Positions 36,154-46,805 of a stretch of 64,000 nt of DNA are shown piece after piece (the stretch's first letter is position 1; every line of letters starts with the position of its first letter). The DNA comes from Bacteroidota bacterium (GTDB taxonomy: Bacteria > Bacteroidota > Bacteroidia > Flavobacteriales > Flavobacteriaceae). The position numbers were made by a program, and so were the translations under genes. The stretch lies in assembly GCA_023386585.1 (NCBI GenBank), contig JAEWJM010000009.1:1-64000 (forward strand). The letters run 5' to 3'. The notes beneath the pieces are model-generated. The model ran no database searches. It had not been told where the DNA came from and was given only the letters and a program-made list of their open reading frames with translations.

Positions 36154-39100
36154 TTAGTTTTTACCTTCGAGGTATTCGAGCAATGCGATGCTGAGGTTGT
36201 ACTGTAAAATTGCGTTGAGGTTATTTTCCTGAATGCCGTTTGCAGTCCGTAAGTTCAAGAGATTTTCCGCATAACTGATATCGCCATTCCTGTAGGCGCT
36301 TTCACTTTTTGACAACAAGAGATCGGCATTTGGCAAACCCGAAGATTTGTAATATTCAAGACTTTTTTGATTTTTTAGAAATTCCTGTACAGCCTGATCA
36401 TATTGCCCTTTCAGATTGATCTTCTGACTTTCGAGATTTTTACCGGCAATTTCTTTGATTATAGCAGCCGATTTTACTTTTGAGCTGTAAGAACCAAAAA
36501 ATACAGGAATGGCCACACCAACCTGAAAGCCCTGAAAGCGATCCCCCGAATCTGCCAGCTCAATACCGGAAGGATTTACCGGCGTCCCGATCAACGATTG
36601 ATTGAAATAACCAAATGTCAAATCAGGAAGCGCTTTTGACTGCTCTACTTTTTTCTGCTTGTCAGCAATTTCAATTTGCTGCTGGATATAAGCCAGAGCC
36701 GGGTTTGAATTTACGGCGTTGCTGTCATTAATACCCTGAAATTCCTTTTGAGTAAAAGTCTTGTCGGCGATGGCCACCGGCGCGTCGCTACCGAGCAAAA
36801 CCTGAAGCTGTGACAGATAGATTTGGATATTGGATTCCTCTTGGCTTATCGTATTCCGGGTTTCATTAAGCTGTGTGTCGGCAGTGCTTTTTTCAAGCAA
36901 TGTGCTTTCACCTGTCTTATACCGTACTGTTGCCGATTTTGCGAATCCAGTATAAATACTGTCCTGCTTTTTAAGCAATGCCTGACGCGCGTACAGGTAC
37001 TGTAAGTTGATGTATGCCTGTTTGATTCTATAGACCAACTCGTTTTTTGTAATTCCGGCCCGTAACTCACTGCTTTTTATCTGTGCATTGCCCAAAGCCG
37101 CGTTCGCTGAAAATACCGTAGGAAATGGTATTGTCTGCGAAACAGAATAATAGCTGTCACTTCTCACATAACTGTTGTATTGGCCAAATTGTCCGGAAAG
37201 CTCCGTTTTAGGTATTTCAACCGAAGCCTTCTTTAATTGCTGCTGGTATTTGATATCAAGTTGGGAAGTTATTATTTCCCTATTGTTTTTTAAGCCCTGT
37301 TCAATGGCTTCATTTAAGGTCAGCGGTTTTGTCTGTGCGTGTGCGAAATTTGCTGTCAGCAATAAGAGCACTGCAACAATTGCAGGATTTGCTTTCATTT
37401 TTTTTGATTTAAAATTTTCGAACCAGATATAAAGAATTGGCAGTAACAAAAGTGTCAATAACGTGGCGGTGAATAGCCCGCCAATTACTACCGTTGCCAA
37501 AGGTTTTTGAACCTCCGCGCCGCTGCCGTGTGACAATGCCATAGGCAGGAAGCCCAACGAGGCAACCAATGCCGTCAAGAGTACCGGGCGTAGTCTTACG
37601 GAAGTTCCTTTGATCACAATCTGCTTCAGGTCGGTCATACCTTCTTTTTTCAAGGCATTGAATTCGGCAATCAGTACGATGCCATTGAGTACGGCGACAC
37701 CGAAAAGTGCAATAAAACCGACACCGGCAGAGATACTGAACGGCATGCCGCGTATCCAGAGCGCAAAAATACCGCCGATGGCCGACAGTGGTATGGCCGT
37801 AAAAATCAATAGCGCCTGTTTTATGGAGCCGAAGGCGAAAAACAGCAACAGGAATATCAATAGTAATGAAACAGGAACTGCAATGCTCAACCTGTCTTTT
37901 GCCGCCTGCAGGTTTTCGAAAGTACCGCCATACGTTGGATAATACCCTGGATCGAACTTAACTTGTACGTCTATTTTTTGCTGGATTTCTGAAACGATAC
38001 TCTCAACATCGCGGCCACGCACATTAAAGCCCACAATAATCCTGCGCTTTGCATCGTCCCTTTGGATTTGATTCGGGCCTTCTTTGTATTCGATTTCAGC
38101 TACCTGTTCCAAAGGTATCTGATTGCCGTTGGGCGCGGTGACAAACAGGTTTTTTACATCGTCGAGCGTTTGGCGGTTTTCCTGGCCTAATCGCACTACA
38201 AGGTCGAAACGCTTTTCTCCTTCAAATACCAAGCCTGCGGACTGGCCTGCAAAACCTGAACGGATGGCAGTATTTACATCCTCGATATTTAAACCGAATT
38301 GTGCAATCTTTTCGCGGTAGAAAGTAATAACGACCTGCGGCAACCCGGAAACTTCCTCGACATAAACATCCTCGGCGCCGTCAATCTTTCGTGCAATGCC
38401 GCCAATTTGCTTCGCATATTTGGTAAGCTTATTCAAGTCTTCGCCGTAGATTTTTATCGCCACATCCTGCTTTACGCCCGAAATCAATTCATTGAACCGC
38501 ATCTGTATGGGTTGTTGGAAACCAAAAGTTGTCCCTACAGTATTTTCTTCAAGTTTGGTCTGCATTTTCTCGGCCAATTCATCGGTATTGTCGGCGCTGG
38601 TCCATTCACTTTTATCCTTAAGGATCACCATTAAATCGCAGGCTTCAACCGGCATCGGGTCAGTTGGAATTTCTGAAGAACCAATCTTACCGATTACTTC
38701 TTTTACTTCAGGGAAGTTGTCTTTTAAAACCTTGGCTGCCTTCTGTGTGGCTTCTACTGTTTGTGATAAACTGCTTCCTGTCAACACACGGGTTTCAACA
38801 GCAAAATCACCTTCCTCCAATGTCGGAATAAACTCCGCGCCAAGAAAATGGAATACAACAAGACTTAGCAACAATAGTCCGCCTGCAAGTCCGATGATCA
38901 ATGCTTTCGACCTTAATGCAAAAGCCAATAATGGCGTGTAATATCTTTGAACGCCATTTATAATCCGGTCTGAAATATTTGCTTTTTCAGAAACTTTCTT
39001 ATTCAGGAACAATGCGCTCATAACCGGAACATAAGTCAACGAAAGAATGAATGCGCCCAGGATCGCGAATGAAACGGTTTGCGCCATTGGCCTGAACATT

Positions 39101-40515
39101 TTGCCTTCCACACCAACAAGTGCCAGGATAGGCAGGTAAACAATCAGGATTACGATCTGGCCAAAAGCTGCCGAACTCATCATTTTGCGCGCGTTGCTTA
39201 TAACGCTGGAATCCATTTGCTGCTGCGTTAGTTCCTGGCCCTTATGCTTCACATAAAGGTAGTGCATGGTTGCCTCAATGATAATGACCGCGCCATCGAC
39301 AATCAACCCGAAATCAATCGCCCCGAGGCTCATCAGGTTTCCATCGACACCAAACAGGTTCATCAGGCAGATTGCGAACAGCATTGAGAGTGGAATTACC
39401 GATGCCACGATCAGGCCTGCCCTAAAATTACCAAGCAGCAAAACCAAAACGAAAATTACGATCAGCGCACCTTCAGCAAGATTCTTTGTAACGGTTCCGA
39501 TCGCATTATCAACCAGTTTTGTCCTATCGAGAAATGGCTCGATGGTTACACCTTCAGGAAGTGTTTTCTGGATCTGCTCCATGCGTGTCTTTACATTGTC
39601 GATCACCTTTGAAGCATTTGCACCTTTGAGCATAAGCACGATACCGCCTACAACTTCGCCTTCGTCATTCCGGGTCATTGCGCCGTATCGGGTTGCCGCG
39701 CCGATTTTTACCTCGGCAACATTCCGTATCAACACCGGCGTGCTGTTGGCATTTGTTTTTACAACGATATTTTCGATATCGTCGATGCTCTTGATCAAGC
39801 CTTCGCTACGGATAAAATAGGCGTTAGGCTTTTTGTCGATATACCCGCCTCCGGTATTTTGGTTGTTTTTTTTGAGTGCGCTGAACACGTCGCTGATGCT
39901 GATATTCATGCTGCGCAACTTATCGGGATTAAGGGAAATCTCGTACTGCTTTAAAAAGCCTCCAAAACTGCTCACATCTGCAATTCCTTCGACACCCAAT
40001 AATTGCCTGCGCACAATCCAATCCTGAATGGTACGCAATTCTGTGGCGTCATACTTTTTTTCGAAACCTTTTTTGGTGTGGATGACATATTGGTATATTT
40101 CGCCCAATCCGGTTGACACGGGTGCCATTTGCGGCTGTCCCATTCCGGGTGGGATTTGCTCAGTTGCTTCGTTAAGCCTTTCGCTCACTTGCTGGCGTGC
40201 CCAATACACATCAATATTTTCTTTAAAGACTACGGTGACTACAGACAAACCGAAACGACTGAAGGAGCGTACTTCCTCAATGTCTTTTATCGTTGCCATT
40301 GTTTGCTCCACAGGGAAAGTGACAAAACGCTCGATGTCTTCAGCGCCATTGCTTGGTGAAGTAGTAATAATCTGGACCTGATTGTTCGTGATGTCAGGAA
40401 CGGCATCTATGGGTAATTGTCGCACGGAATAGGCACCCCATACTATGAGGGCTAGTACCATCAGCCCAACAACCAGTTTGTTCTTCACAGAGAACTGGAT
40501 GATTTTGTTTAACAT
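36154..40515 (-). CDS. czcA: CzcA/CusA family RND metal pump fused to a TolC/CzcC-type channel
   Basis: The protein combines the inner-membrane RND pump and the outer-membrane factor of a tripartite metal exporter. With the ATG at 40515 it has 1453 residues. Residues 1-1039 are a heavy-metal RND permease: MLNKIIQFSVKNKLVVG at the start, the fourth-helix motif GAIDFGLIVDGAVIIIEA near 395 and FDPGYYPTYGGTFENL near 825. Residues 1040-1453 are an outer-membrane efflux protein with PLTLNEAIEQGLKNNREI. The junction keeps a complete signal-peptide-like stretch (MKANPAIVAVLLLLTANFA), so an internal start at 37398 could also yield a separate channel. CzcA-TolC fusions are known in Bacteroidetes. Confidence 0.94.
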   Translation of the reverse strand: MLNKIIQFSVKNKLVVGLMVLALIVWGAYSVRQLPIDAVPDITNNQVQIITTSPSNGAEDIERFVTFPVEQTMATIKDIEEVRSFSRFGLSVVTVVFKENIDVYWARQQVSERLNEATEQIPPGMGQPQMAPVSTGLGEIYQYVIHTKKGFEKKYDATELRTIQDWIVRRQLLGVEGIADVSSFGGFLKQYEISLNPDKLRSMNISISDVFSALKKNNQNTGGGYIDKKPNAYFIRSEGLIKSIDDIENIVVKTNANSTPVLIRNVAEVKIGAATRYGAMTRNDEGEVVGGIVLMLKGANASKVIDNVKTRMEQIQKTLPEGVTIEPFLDRTKLVDNAIGTVTKNLAEGALIVIFVLVLLLGNFRAGLIVASVIPLSMLFAICLMNLFGVDGNLMSLGAIDFGLIVDGAVIIIEATMHYLYVKHKGQELTQQQMDSSVISNARKMMSSAAFGQIVILIVYLPILALVGVEGKMFRPMAQTVSFAILGAFILSLTYVPVMSALFLNKKVSEKANISDRIINGVQRYYTPLLAFALRSKALIIGLAGGLLLLSLVVFHFLGAEFIPTLEEGDFAVETRVLTGSSLSQTVEATQKAAKVLKDNFPEVKEVIGKIGSSEIPTDPMPVEACDLMVILKDKSEWTSADNTDELAEKMQTKLEENTVGTTFGFQQPIQMRFNELISGVKQDVAIKIYGEDLNKLTKYAKQIGGIARKIDGAEDVYVEEVSGLPQVVITFYREKIAQFGLNIEDVNTAIRSGFAGQSAGLVFEGEKRFDLVVRLGQENRQTLDDVKNLFVTAPNGNQIPLEQVAEIEYKEGPNQIQRDDAKRRIIVGFNVRGRDVESIVSEIQQKIDVQVKFDPGYYPTYGGTFENLQAAKDRLSIAVPVSLLLIFLLLFFAFGSIKQALLIFTAIPLSAIGGIFALWIRGMPFSISAGVGFIALFGVAVLNGIVLIAEFNALKKEGMTDLKQIVIKGTSVRLRPVLLTALVASLGFLPMALSHGSGAEVQKPLATVVIGGLFTATLLTLLLLPILYIWFENFKSKKMKANPAIVAVLLLLTANFAHAQTKPLTLNEAIEQGLKNNREIITSQLDIKYQQQLKKASVEIPKTELSGQFGQYNSYVRSDSYYSVSQTIPFPTVFSANAALGNAQIKSSELRAGITKNELVYRIKQAYINLQYLYARQALLKKQDSIYTGFAKSATVRYKTGESTLLEKSTADTQLNETRNTISQEESNIQIYLSQLQVLLGSDAPVAIADKTFTQKEFQGINDSNAVNSNPALAYIQQQIEIADKQKKVEQSKALPDLTFGYFNQSLIGTPVNPSGIELADSGDRFQGFQVGVAIPVFFGSYSSKVKSAAIIKEIAGKNLESQKINLKGQYDQAVQEFLKNQKSLEYYKSSGLPNADLLLSKSESAYRNGDISYAENLLNLRTANGIQENNLNAILQYNLSIALLEYLEGKN

Positions 40516-40604
40516 TCGTAAATAAATTTGTAAAATGACAATAGATTTATGGCTGTACACCATAACCAGATTTGCTTCGTAAGGCCGAAGCGAAGAAATG
40601 TCGA

Positions 40605-40925
40605 TTAACTAATTTTTGGCGGTTGCCAGATGGAATGCTGAAAGTTTGCGAAAAGGGTAGGAGTATATTGCGGCAGTTGCTTTTCAATTAAAGCACTGAC
40701 AAAAGTCTCAGCCGAAGCCTGTTGTTTCACTTCGAAGAAACCGATTCCCGTACAGCAATTGCAAACGCAAAATGGAGAACAGGCATCATTATCATGATTT
40801 GTGTGGGAAGTAGTACTTGACTGTACCATTTCTGGTGACTTATTGAACGACGACGCTCCATCAGCACACGGCAAGCCCGACAGTGCGATGATAATAACCG
40901 ACATTATGAGGTTCAGCAATTTCAC
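40605..40925 (-). CDS. DUF6660 family small Cys-rich secreted protein
   Basis: This 106-residue protein has a signal peptide (IMSVIIIALSGLPCADG), a His/Asn/Asp-rich stretch (TTSHTNHDNDAC) and a cluster of cysteines, SPFCVCNCCTG, near residue 75. This fits DUF6660, which I know next to CzcA genes in Bacteroidetes. It probably binds metal in the periplasm or helps sense it. It is the first gene of the minus-strand metal efflux run, 89 bases before czcA. Confidence 0.8.
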   Translation of the reverse strand: MKLLNLIMSVIIIALSGLPCADGASSFNKSPEMVQSSTTSHTNHDNDACSPFCVCNCCTGIGFFEVKQQASAETFVSALIEKQLPQYTPTLFANFQHSIWQPPKIS

Positions 40926-41017
40926 AATTGCAAAAATACTAATGTTTTTGTTGAATCAATGTTTAAAATCGAAATTATAGATGTTTCTCAACCTCTTAAG
41001 TATAGTCGCAACAAGTA

Positions 41018-41278
41018 TTACCGACTTTTTAAAATAATTAAAAAGGCAACATTGTGCAGCCTTTTGGTTCTTAGCCGTTCGCTTGCAGAAGCGAGGCGAT
41101 GCCAATAAAATTTTGCTCTTAAGTTCTGCATGTCTTCGCTAACCTTTTTATCCAATACTCGAGCGTCATGCTGAGTAATTTGAATGTTTTTATGTCCAAG
41201 CATTTTGCTTACGCTTTCAATAGGACCTCCATTGGTTAAGGTAACAGAAGTTGCGAAGGTATGCCTGGCTATGTAAAA
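41018..41278 (-). pseudogene. Tyrosine integrase C-terminal remnant, catalytic Tyr lost
   Basis: A minus-strand frame preserves the end of a Bacteroidetes conjugative-element-type integrase. It holds the His-x-x-Arg box in ARHTFATSVTLTNGGPIE, then SVSKMLGHKNIQITQ and VLDKKVSEDMQNLRAKF. In this family the nucleophile lies in THxYA just after the LGHKN box, but here the codon is GAC, giving QHDARV. The N-terminal 300 or so residues are absent, and the last 25 codons look like unrelated read-through. The fragment marks an old integration or excision at the edge of the metal island. Confidence 0.8.
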
Positions 41279-41425
41279 AGCTAGGTAGCATGTGAGGGAT
41301 TACCTCCGCTGCGCTACGGTGATTCCAGAAGGGGTGCCGTCACAATAAGCAAATCCGGCAAACGCCGGCTTTCTTTTTTTATTCCCGTTCGCTTACCAAA
41401 GCAAAGCTTTGGACGCTTAGGGAAT

Positions 41426-41457
41426 AAAAAAAGCAGAAACTTTCGTTTCTGCTTTTT
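41426..41457 (-). terminator. Terminator following the tRNA tail
   Basis: The stem AAAGCAGAAAC/GTTTCTGCTTT has a short loop and is flanked by A and T runs. On the minus strand it directly follows the 3' tRNA fragment, as a native tRNA terminator would. A second, GC-rich hairpin with a T tail lies at 41355-41379, and a long imperfect inverted repeat (TATTCCC...GGGAATA) lies at 41380-41426. Confidence 0.65.
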
Positions 41458-41480
41458 GTGGGCGATGAGGGATTCGAACG
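41458..41480 (-). other. 3' end of a tRNA gene, probable attachment site
   Basis: Read on the minus strand, GTTCGAATCCCTCATCGCCC has a T-loop (TTCGAAT), the 3' strand of a T stem (CCCTC) and a 7-base acceptor strand (ATCGCCC). The rest of a tRNA is missing: the bases upstream cannot form the 5' half of the T stem. Integrases commonly leave such a 3' tail as attL or attR. The amino-acid identity cannot be read. Confidence 0.6.
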
Positions 41481-41802
41481 TAGTTCGTGATCCCAGCTAT
41501 ATCAACACGTTTATAAGTTTAAATTCAAGGGTCTCGATTTTGTGTCTGGAACAACAAATATCGTCAAATCTTGTATCCCAAAGATAAAAGAATACTGTGA
41601 ATTTCCAAAATAGCGAGTTCAAAATTTGAACTAATGTTTGAGCAGGTTTATTTTTAATTACTTCACATTTGAGCCTACAATAGTCGAAATAACGCTGCAA
41701 ATACTTCACTCTCCGGGGGACAGTCAAGTTAGGTGATTTTACTAAATTTTGCAGTATTCTAACATTTGACGAACCTTTTGCTTTCCTTTATAAAAATTAC
41801 AA
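41481..41802. other. Intergenic, no convincing gene
   Basis: AT-rich DNA between the island edge and the RCC1 gene. A 76-codon minus-strand frame (41497-41727) has no start signal or recognisable family. I see no other structure. Confidence 0.5.
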
Positions 41803-43206
41803 ATGAAAAAGCTTCTCTTTTTAATATTTATATATTCACTTTCCCTACCCTCACTAGCGCAATGCTGGACACAGGTTGCGGCAGGCACTTACCATACCGT
41901 TGCGATAAAATCGGACGGCACTCTTTGGGCGTGGGGATTAAATGACAAAGGGCAATTGGGTGATGGCACTAGTGTAAATAAAAATGTCCCTACACAAATT
42001 GGTATTGGTGACGATTGGAGCATCGTGACTGCGTATGGGTATAATACATTAGCTATAAAAACCGACGGAACACTTTGGTCTTGGGGAAATAATAGTGTAG
42101 GACAGGTTGGGGATGGTAATCATGGTAATGGAGTTATAATGAATATTCCCATTCAGTTAGGAATCGATAATGATTGGGTGAAAGTGGCTCCGTCGAGGGC
42201 ATTTGCCATTAAAAGCAATGGAACTTTATGGGGGTGGGGAGATAATGCTGATGGCAGATTAGGTACGGGAGATATGACACCTCATTATACACCGTTTCAG
42301 ATTGGTATTGAAAATGATTGGACTGATGTGGATGCGGGAGGAAACCAAACGCTTGCTCTCAAAACCAACCACACTCTTTGGGGTTGGGGATTAAACAAAA
42401 GCGGATCATTAGCAATTGGAGCGGTAAACAATTTTGTGCTTGTGCCAACCCAAACTGGAAATAACACCGCAGATTGGGAAAAGATTTCTGTGGGGGGTTG
42501 TTGTAGCAGCAAAATGATTAAAAGTGACGGAAGTTTATGGGGAATCGGTGCAGGGAGTTACGGAAATTTAGGAAATGGTGAAACAACTGACACAAATACT
42601 CCAATCAATATTGGGAATCAAACAGATTGGGATAGGATTTCAACTTCTAATCATACCTGCGGTATTAAAAATAATAATACTTTATGGGTTTGGGGCAACA
42701 ACGCACAGGGCCAATTGGGCGATGGTACCACTATTAATAAAAGCATTCCATTACAGATAGGGCAAGATATAAACTGGGCATCTGTAAAGACGGGGCTCAC
42801 CCATACAGTAGCGCTGTCAACCTCTGGCGACCTATATTCTTGGGGATGGAATAATTACGGACAATTAGGTGACGGAACTGTGATAAACAGGAATGTGATA
42901 ACTTCAATTGGAAGTCTATGTACACTAAATATTTCAAATTATAATATTCAGGAGGATGTTAAAATTTTCCCTAACCCGTCGTCTGGAATTTTGAACGTTC
43001 GATTTAAAACCGGAGAAAGAGGAAATAATGTAATTATTATAAGCGATATTCTTGGCCAAAAAATATTTGAACAGAAATTTTTTGCTTTACCAGAAACAAA
43101 CGAAACTCAAATCGACTTAAGCACCTACAATGCGGGCCTTTATTTACTCACCTTAAAAACGGCTACCGGGAGTGTTACCGTAAAAGTAATCAAGCAAAGT
43201 CCGTAA
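41803..43206 (+). CDS. RCC1-repeat protein with T9SS sorting domain
   Basis: This secreted protein of 467 residues has a signal peptide (SLPSLA-QCW). It is followed by about seven RCC1-type repeats of about 50 residues, each with a core like [20 protein letters not shown], which together form a beta-propeller spanning about residues 22-370. The C-terminal 80 residues are a type A T9SS sorting domain: [16 protein letters not shown] near 385, then [13 protein letters not shown] and a final [10 protein letters not shown]. It should be exported by the T9SS and processed by PorU. The target of the propeller is unknown. It lies 17 bases before the next cargo gene. Confidence 0.93.
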   Translation: MKKLLFLIFIYSLSLPSLAQCWTQVAAGTYHTVAIKSDGTLWAWGLNDKGQLGDGTSVNKNVPTQIGIGDDWSIVTAYGYNTLAIKTDGTLWSWGNNSVGQVGDGNHGNGVIMNIPIQLGIDNDWVKVAPSRAFAIKSNGTLWGWGDNADGRLGTGDMTPHYTPFQIGIENDWTDVDAGGNQTLALKTNHTLWGWGLNKSGSLAIGAVNNFVLVPTQTGNNTADWEKISVGGCCSSKMIKSDGSLWGIGAGSYGNLGNGETTDTNTPINIGNQTDWDRISTSNHTCGIKNNNTLWVWGNNAQGQLGDGTTINKSIPLQIGQDINWASVKTGLTHTVALSTSGDLYSWGWNNYGQLGDGTVINRNVITSIGSLCTLNISNYNIQEDVKIFPNPSSGILNVRFKTGERGNNVIIISDILGQKIFEQKFFALPETNETQIDLSTYNAGLYLLTLKTATGSVTVKVIKQSP

Positions 43207-43223
43207 CACAAAACACAAGTAAC

Positions 43224-45953
43224 ATGAAAAAAATTTATTGTCTGACCCTCAGCATCATGCTGATGGGCACTACCTCTTTATTTGCCCAAAAAAAAACACT
43301 GCTGCCAATCGCAGCACGTGCATCAACAACCTGGGATGGCCTGCACTGGAGCAACGGCCTTCCGAATCCAGATGTCACCGCACTATTTGCGGCGGATTAC
43401 ATCTCCAGCGCGGATCTCGCTGCTTATAATCTCCGTATATTGCCAAACATAAAAGTTACAATATCAGACAATACGACATTACGCGTTTGGAATGATGTTG
43501 ATGTGGCGCAGACTGGGAAACTGACTGTTGCATCCACTGCACAATTTGTACAAAAGAATCCCGATGCCGTACTTTCAACTATAGACTTTATACGTAAAAC
43601 AGGATTTATCCTGAAGTTTGATTTTACATATTTTTGTTCCCCAGTGGAAGGGCAGATTATCAACGGCATTACGGATTATGGCGTTTCACCAAATGTTAAT
43701 TCTTTTTATAACAATAATAACAACGGAGGTGTTTACAGTCCACCGCTCTACGACAAATACTTCACGTGGGACCAGAACGCCACGCCTGTGGGCACAGACA
43801 GTGCCATTTTCAGCAGCGGCGCCTGGCTGAACGTCGCGGAAACTACCCTGATGGATCCTGCAGGTAAAGGTTATATAACACGTGCTCCGAATTCTTTTCC
43901 GGATGTGTCGCCTCCACAGCAATGGCAGGTGAAATTTAGCGGAGTGCCTAATTCGGGCACAATTACTCCGGCAATCGCAGGAATGGCATCAACAACATTT
44001 ACAGGGACACAAACCTCCATGCCGTCACCGGTAACTTTTCCGTACAAACCATGTAATAACGGGCTGGAAAAAATGAACTTGATTGGCAACCCATACCCGT
44101 CAGCGTTAGACGCCGATACTTTCCTGACAAACCCCGCTAACGTTGCCGCGCTGGATGGCGCCATTTATATGTGGGCGCACAATTCCGGGCCTTCAGCAAT
44201 ACATCCTGGCAATGGCACACAGATTCTAAATTATACTATTAACGATTATGTAATTTATAATTTGATCGGCGGCATCAGCACCGGTCGGGTAACCGGCGAC
44301 TTGGTTCACTATCCGAACAATTCGAACCGTCCGATAGGAAAAATAGGAAGCTGCCAGGTTTTTTTTGTAAAAGGAATTACCAATGGTGCAGGCGTTGCTA
44401 CTTTCAATCCTGATATGCAGGACGGCGGCATTATTACCGGCGATGAGCAGTTTTACAGGCTTGCGGGGACAGAAAGCCTTCCCCAAGAATCTGAAATGAT
44501 TCCAACCGTTACCAAAAACCGTTTTTGGCTCAGCCTTGAAGGCACTGGTGGCTATAGGGAAACATTGATTGGCTACATGCCGTCGAGAAGCATTAGCGCG
44601 ATGGCAAATACAGCGGCCTATACAATTCCTGCTTCGGTAAGCGGATATGATAAGATGTATGATACCGAAGTATTCACAACCGCTTACAACACACAATTGT
44701 AGCTCGATTCAAGGATGGAATTCTATTCAATGATCAATGCTTCAAATCCTTGCCCGAGATTGGCAATACAGGGCAGGACTCTCAATAACCCTTTTTATGT
44801 TGAGGATATAATTCCGCTGGGGTTTTCGTGCCCTGCCCGTTTATATGAAATTAAAATTGAAAATGTCGGGGAGGGCATATTTCCTGCGCGGAAGTTTTGG
44901 CTTCGGGTATACGATTCAAGCAATAATAGTTATTCCTATCATGATTTCGCAACTGGCCCTTACACCTTTGCGACAAGCACAGTAGCAGATAATATCACAC
45001 GTTTTCAAATCGTTTTCAGGCTGCCAACGATAGACAACGTTAATCCTGCCTTATGCAATGGTACTTTGGCAGGTTTTAACTCATTGGTCACCTCTACAGG
45101 ACAGGCATCGCAAAGCGGCATGGGCTATAACTGGCTGTTCACCGATTCGACGGGAGCTACTCAACTACTGCCAGCAATCAATACTGGAATTGATCACTTA
45201 TACTTTACGAACTCGAACATTCCATTTGGATTTATTGATTTTGGATCGACATATTATATCAAGGTCGGAGTTTGGAACGACAGTCTCAATGCCTGGGTTT
45301 ACAGCTCGACTCCCTGTAGTGTAAGTACGCCCCAACGAGCTATCACCAATAATATCTCGGGTGTGACATGTGATGGAAACACTCCCTTCCCAATTGGTGG
45401 ACAAATAGCAGCATCTTCAAATTCCCCTTTTGGTTATCATTGGCGTGTAACGAATCAAACAACAACTGCACAATTGGAATTTAATACCACTAATCCATAT
45501 TTTTTATTCAGGCAAGATGCCTTCGGTCCTGCTGTATTTGCCGCAAATTTCGGCTTTATTGCATTAAACACCGGATATTGTTTTGAAGTAGCAGTTTTAT
45601 ATAGTGTAACACCTCAAGTAATAGGAAATTATAATGCACCATGTTGCTATACTACGCCTGTTGCCAGAATAAATCCTTTTAATATACCAAGGGATGAAAT
45701 TTTTACTGAATTCAATGCAATTGCATATCCGAATCCTTTTCAGGATAGTTTTAACATAAAAATTGAAACTGCTGGTAAAGACCAAGTTAAAGTAGAAGTA
45801 TTTGATATGATAGGCAAATTGATTGACAGTTACTTGCTAGAAGCTCTTTCAGGTGATTTACTTGAAATTGGAAGAAGCTACGCTTCAGGGCTGTATAATC
45901 TAGTTATTAGTCAAGGTGATAATCGCAAAATTATAAAAATTATTAAAAAATAA
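43224..45953 (+). pseudogene. T9SS cargo protein interrupted by an in-frame TAG
   Basis: Two open frames, 43224-44702 and 44715-45953, lie in the same reading frame and are separated only by a TAG at 44700-44702 and four codons. The first has a signal peptide (TTSLFA-QKK) and a long beta-rich domain ending GYRETLIGYMPSRSI. The second continues naturally (LAIQGRTL, YEIKIENVGEG) and ends in a T9SS sorting domain (IAYPNPFQDSFNIKI, VFDMIGKLIDSY). Without the stop this is one 909-residue surface protein. TAG is an ordinary stop in this genome, so the first product would lack its sorting domain. It is either a nonsense mutation or a base error. Confidence 0.85.
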
Positions 45954-46342
45954 GAATGTAGTCCTAAAGAACAAAGCCCTTTCCTTATGAAAAAGCTTTT
46001 TAGTTTCTCCTGTAACCCTAATAGACCTTTCGGTGACGAATATTCACCATTTTGCGCAGTTATTTAAATTACTTGGAATTGTTAATTATTGGATGAATAA
46101 AATAAGTTATAGAACCTTTGGTATTAGGCGCTCTTCAAACTCACTTCCATTTTTCCTTCCTTTCTTTCGTTACAGCGACGAGAAAATACCTCGGTCTGCG
46201 CCTGCCAAACTTGAGGTTGGGGATATAGGCAGAATGCATGTTACGCTGGATCAGCCTTTACCTTATTAATATTTGAACTGGTTAATGAACACGTTTCGCT
46301 AGTTTTTATGAAGTCTGCAAATTTCTATTTGCGAATTTTGCC
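45954..46342. other. Intergenic, no gene seen
   Basis: AT-rich stretch between the broken cargo gene and a small minus-strand gene. A 78-codon plus-strand frame (46033-46269) shows no signal, no family and no ribosome-binding site, and I do not call it. Confidence 0.5.
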
Positions 46343-46516
46343 CTATAACATACTACGCAAAACTTCATCTAAAGGAAGCCCGGAATACTTTGAGAATTCC
46401 TCGACTGAAACATACTGGTGATCTTGTTTCTTCAGGTGCTTCTTTATTGTTATTAAATACCTCCTTGCCTGGGTGTATTCTTTTCCCATAATGCGTTGAA
46501 CGTCCTTCGGGTACAT
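46343..46516 (-). CDS. Small conserved helix-turn-helix-like protein
   Basis: This is a 57-residue protein from the ATG at 46516. It begins MYPKDVQRIMGKEYTQARRY and has a basic helix (LITIKKHLKKQDH), a short strand (QYVSVEEF) and a final helix (SKYSGLPLDEVLRSML). The arrangement resembles a small DNA-binding protein with a lysine-rich recognition helix. I associate proteins opening with YPKDVQRIMGK with flavobacterial accessory loci, but no function is known. It is divergent from the DUF6266 operon, 289 bases away, and could be its regulator. Confidence 0.7.
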   Translation of the reverse strand: MYPKDVQRIMGKEYTQARRYLITIKKHLKKQDHQYVSVEEFSKYSGLPLDEVLRSML

Positions 46517-46805
46517 GCACACTCTTCCGCTGCTAGTTCCCATTTCCAACAATTGATACTTTATCTATGCCTTTGCTATGGCTTTGCCATACCTCAACCA
46601 TACATCGCAAAGCTATATAATTTCCTGAAAGATAAGCATGCCATTATAGGTGCTTATAGTCAATTCTGGACCATTATCGACAATAGCCCTTGGAAATGTT
46701 GTGCCGATACTGGAAACTTTGATTTAATCATTCAAAAAATTTGTTGCAACGATTCTGAAAATGATGGAGTAACGAAAAGAACTATTAATCAAAAGTTTTA
46801 CAATT

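Noticed and set aside
41497..41727. 76-codon minus-strand frame
   Set aside because: No ribosome-binding site, no family and no signal. It lies in AT-rich DNA beside the island edge, where long frames arise by chance.
44700..44702. TAG as a recoded codon
   Set aside because: TAG ends ordinary genes here, for instance the integrase (22613) and the SBBP gene (61170), and no recoding element is visible. Nonsense mutation or sequence error is simpler.
46033..46269. 78-codon plus-strand frame
   Set aside because: No recognisable domain, unusual composition and no operon context.
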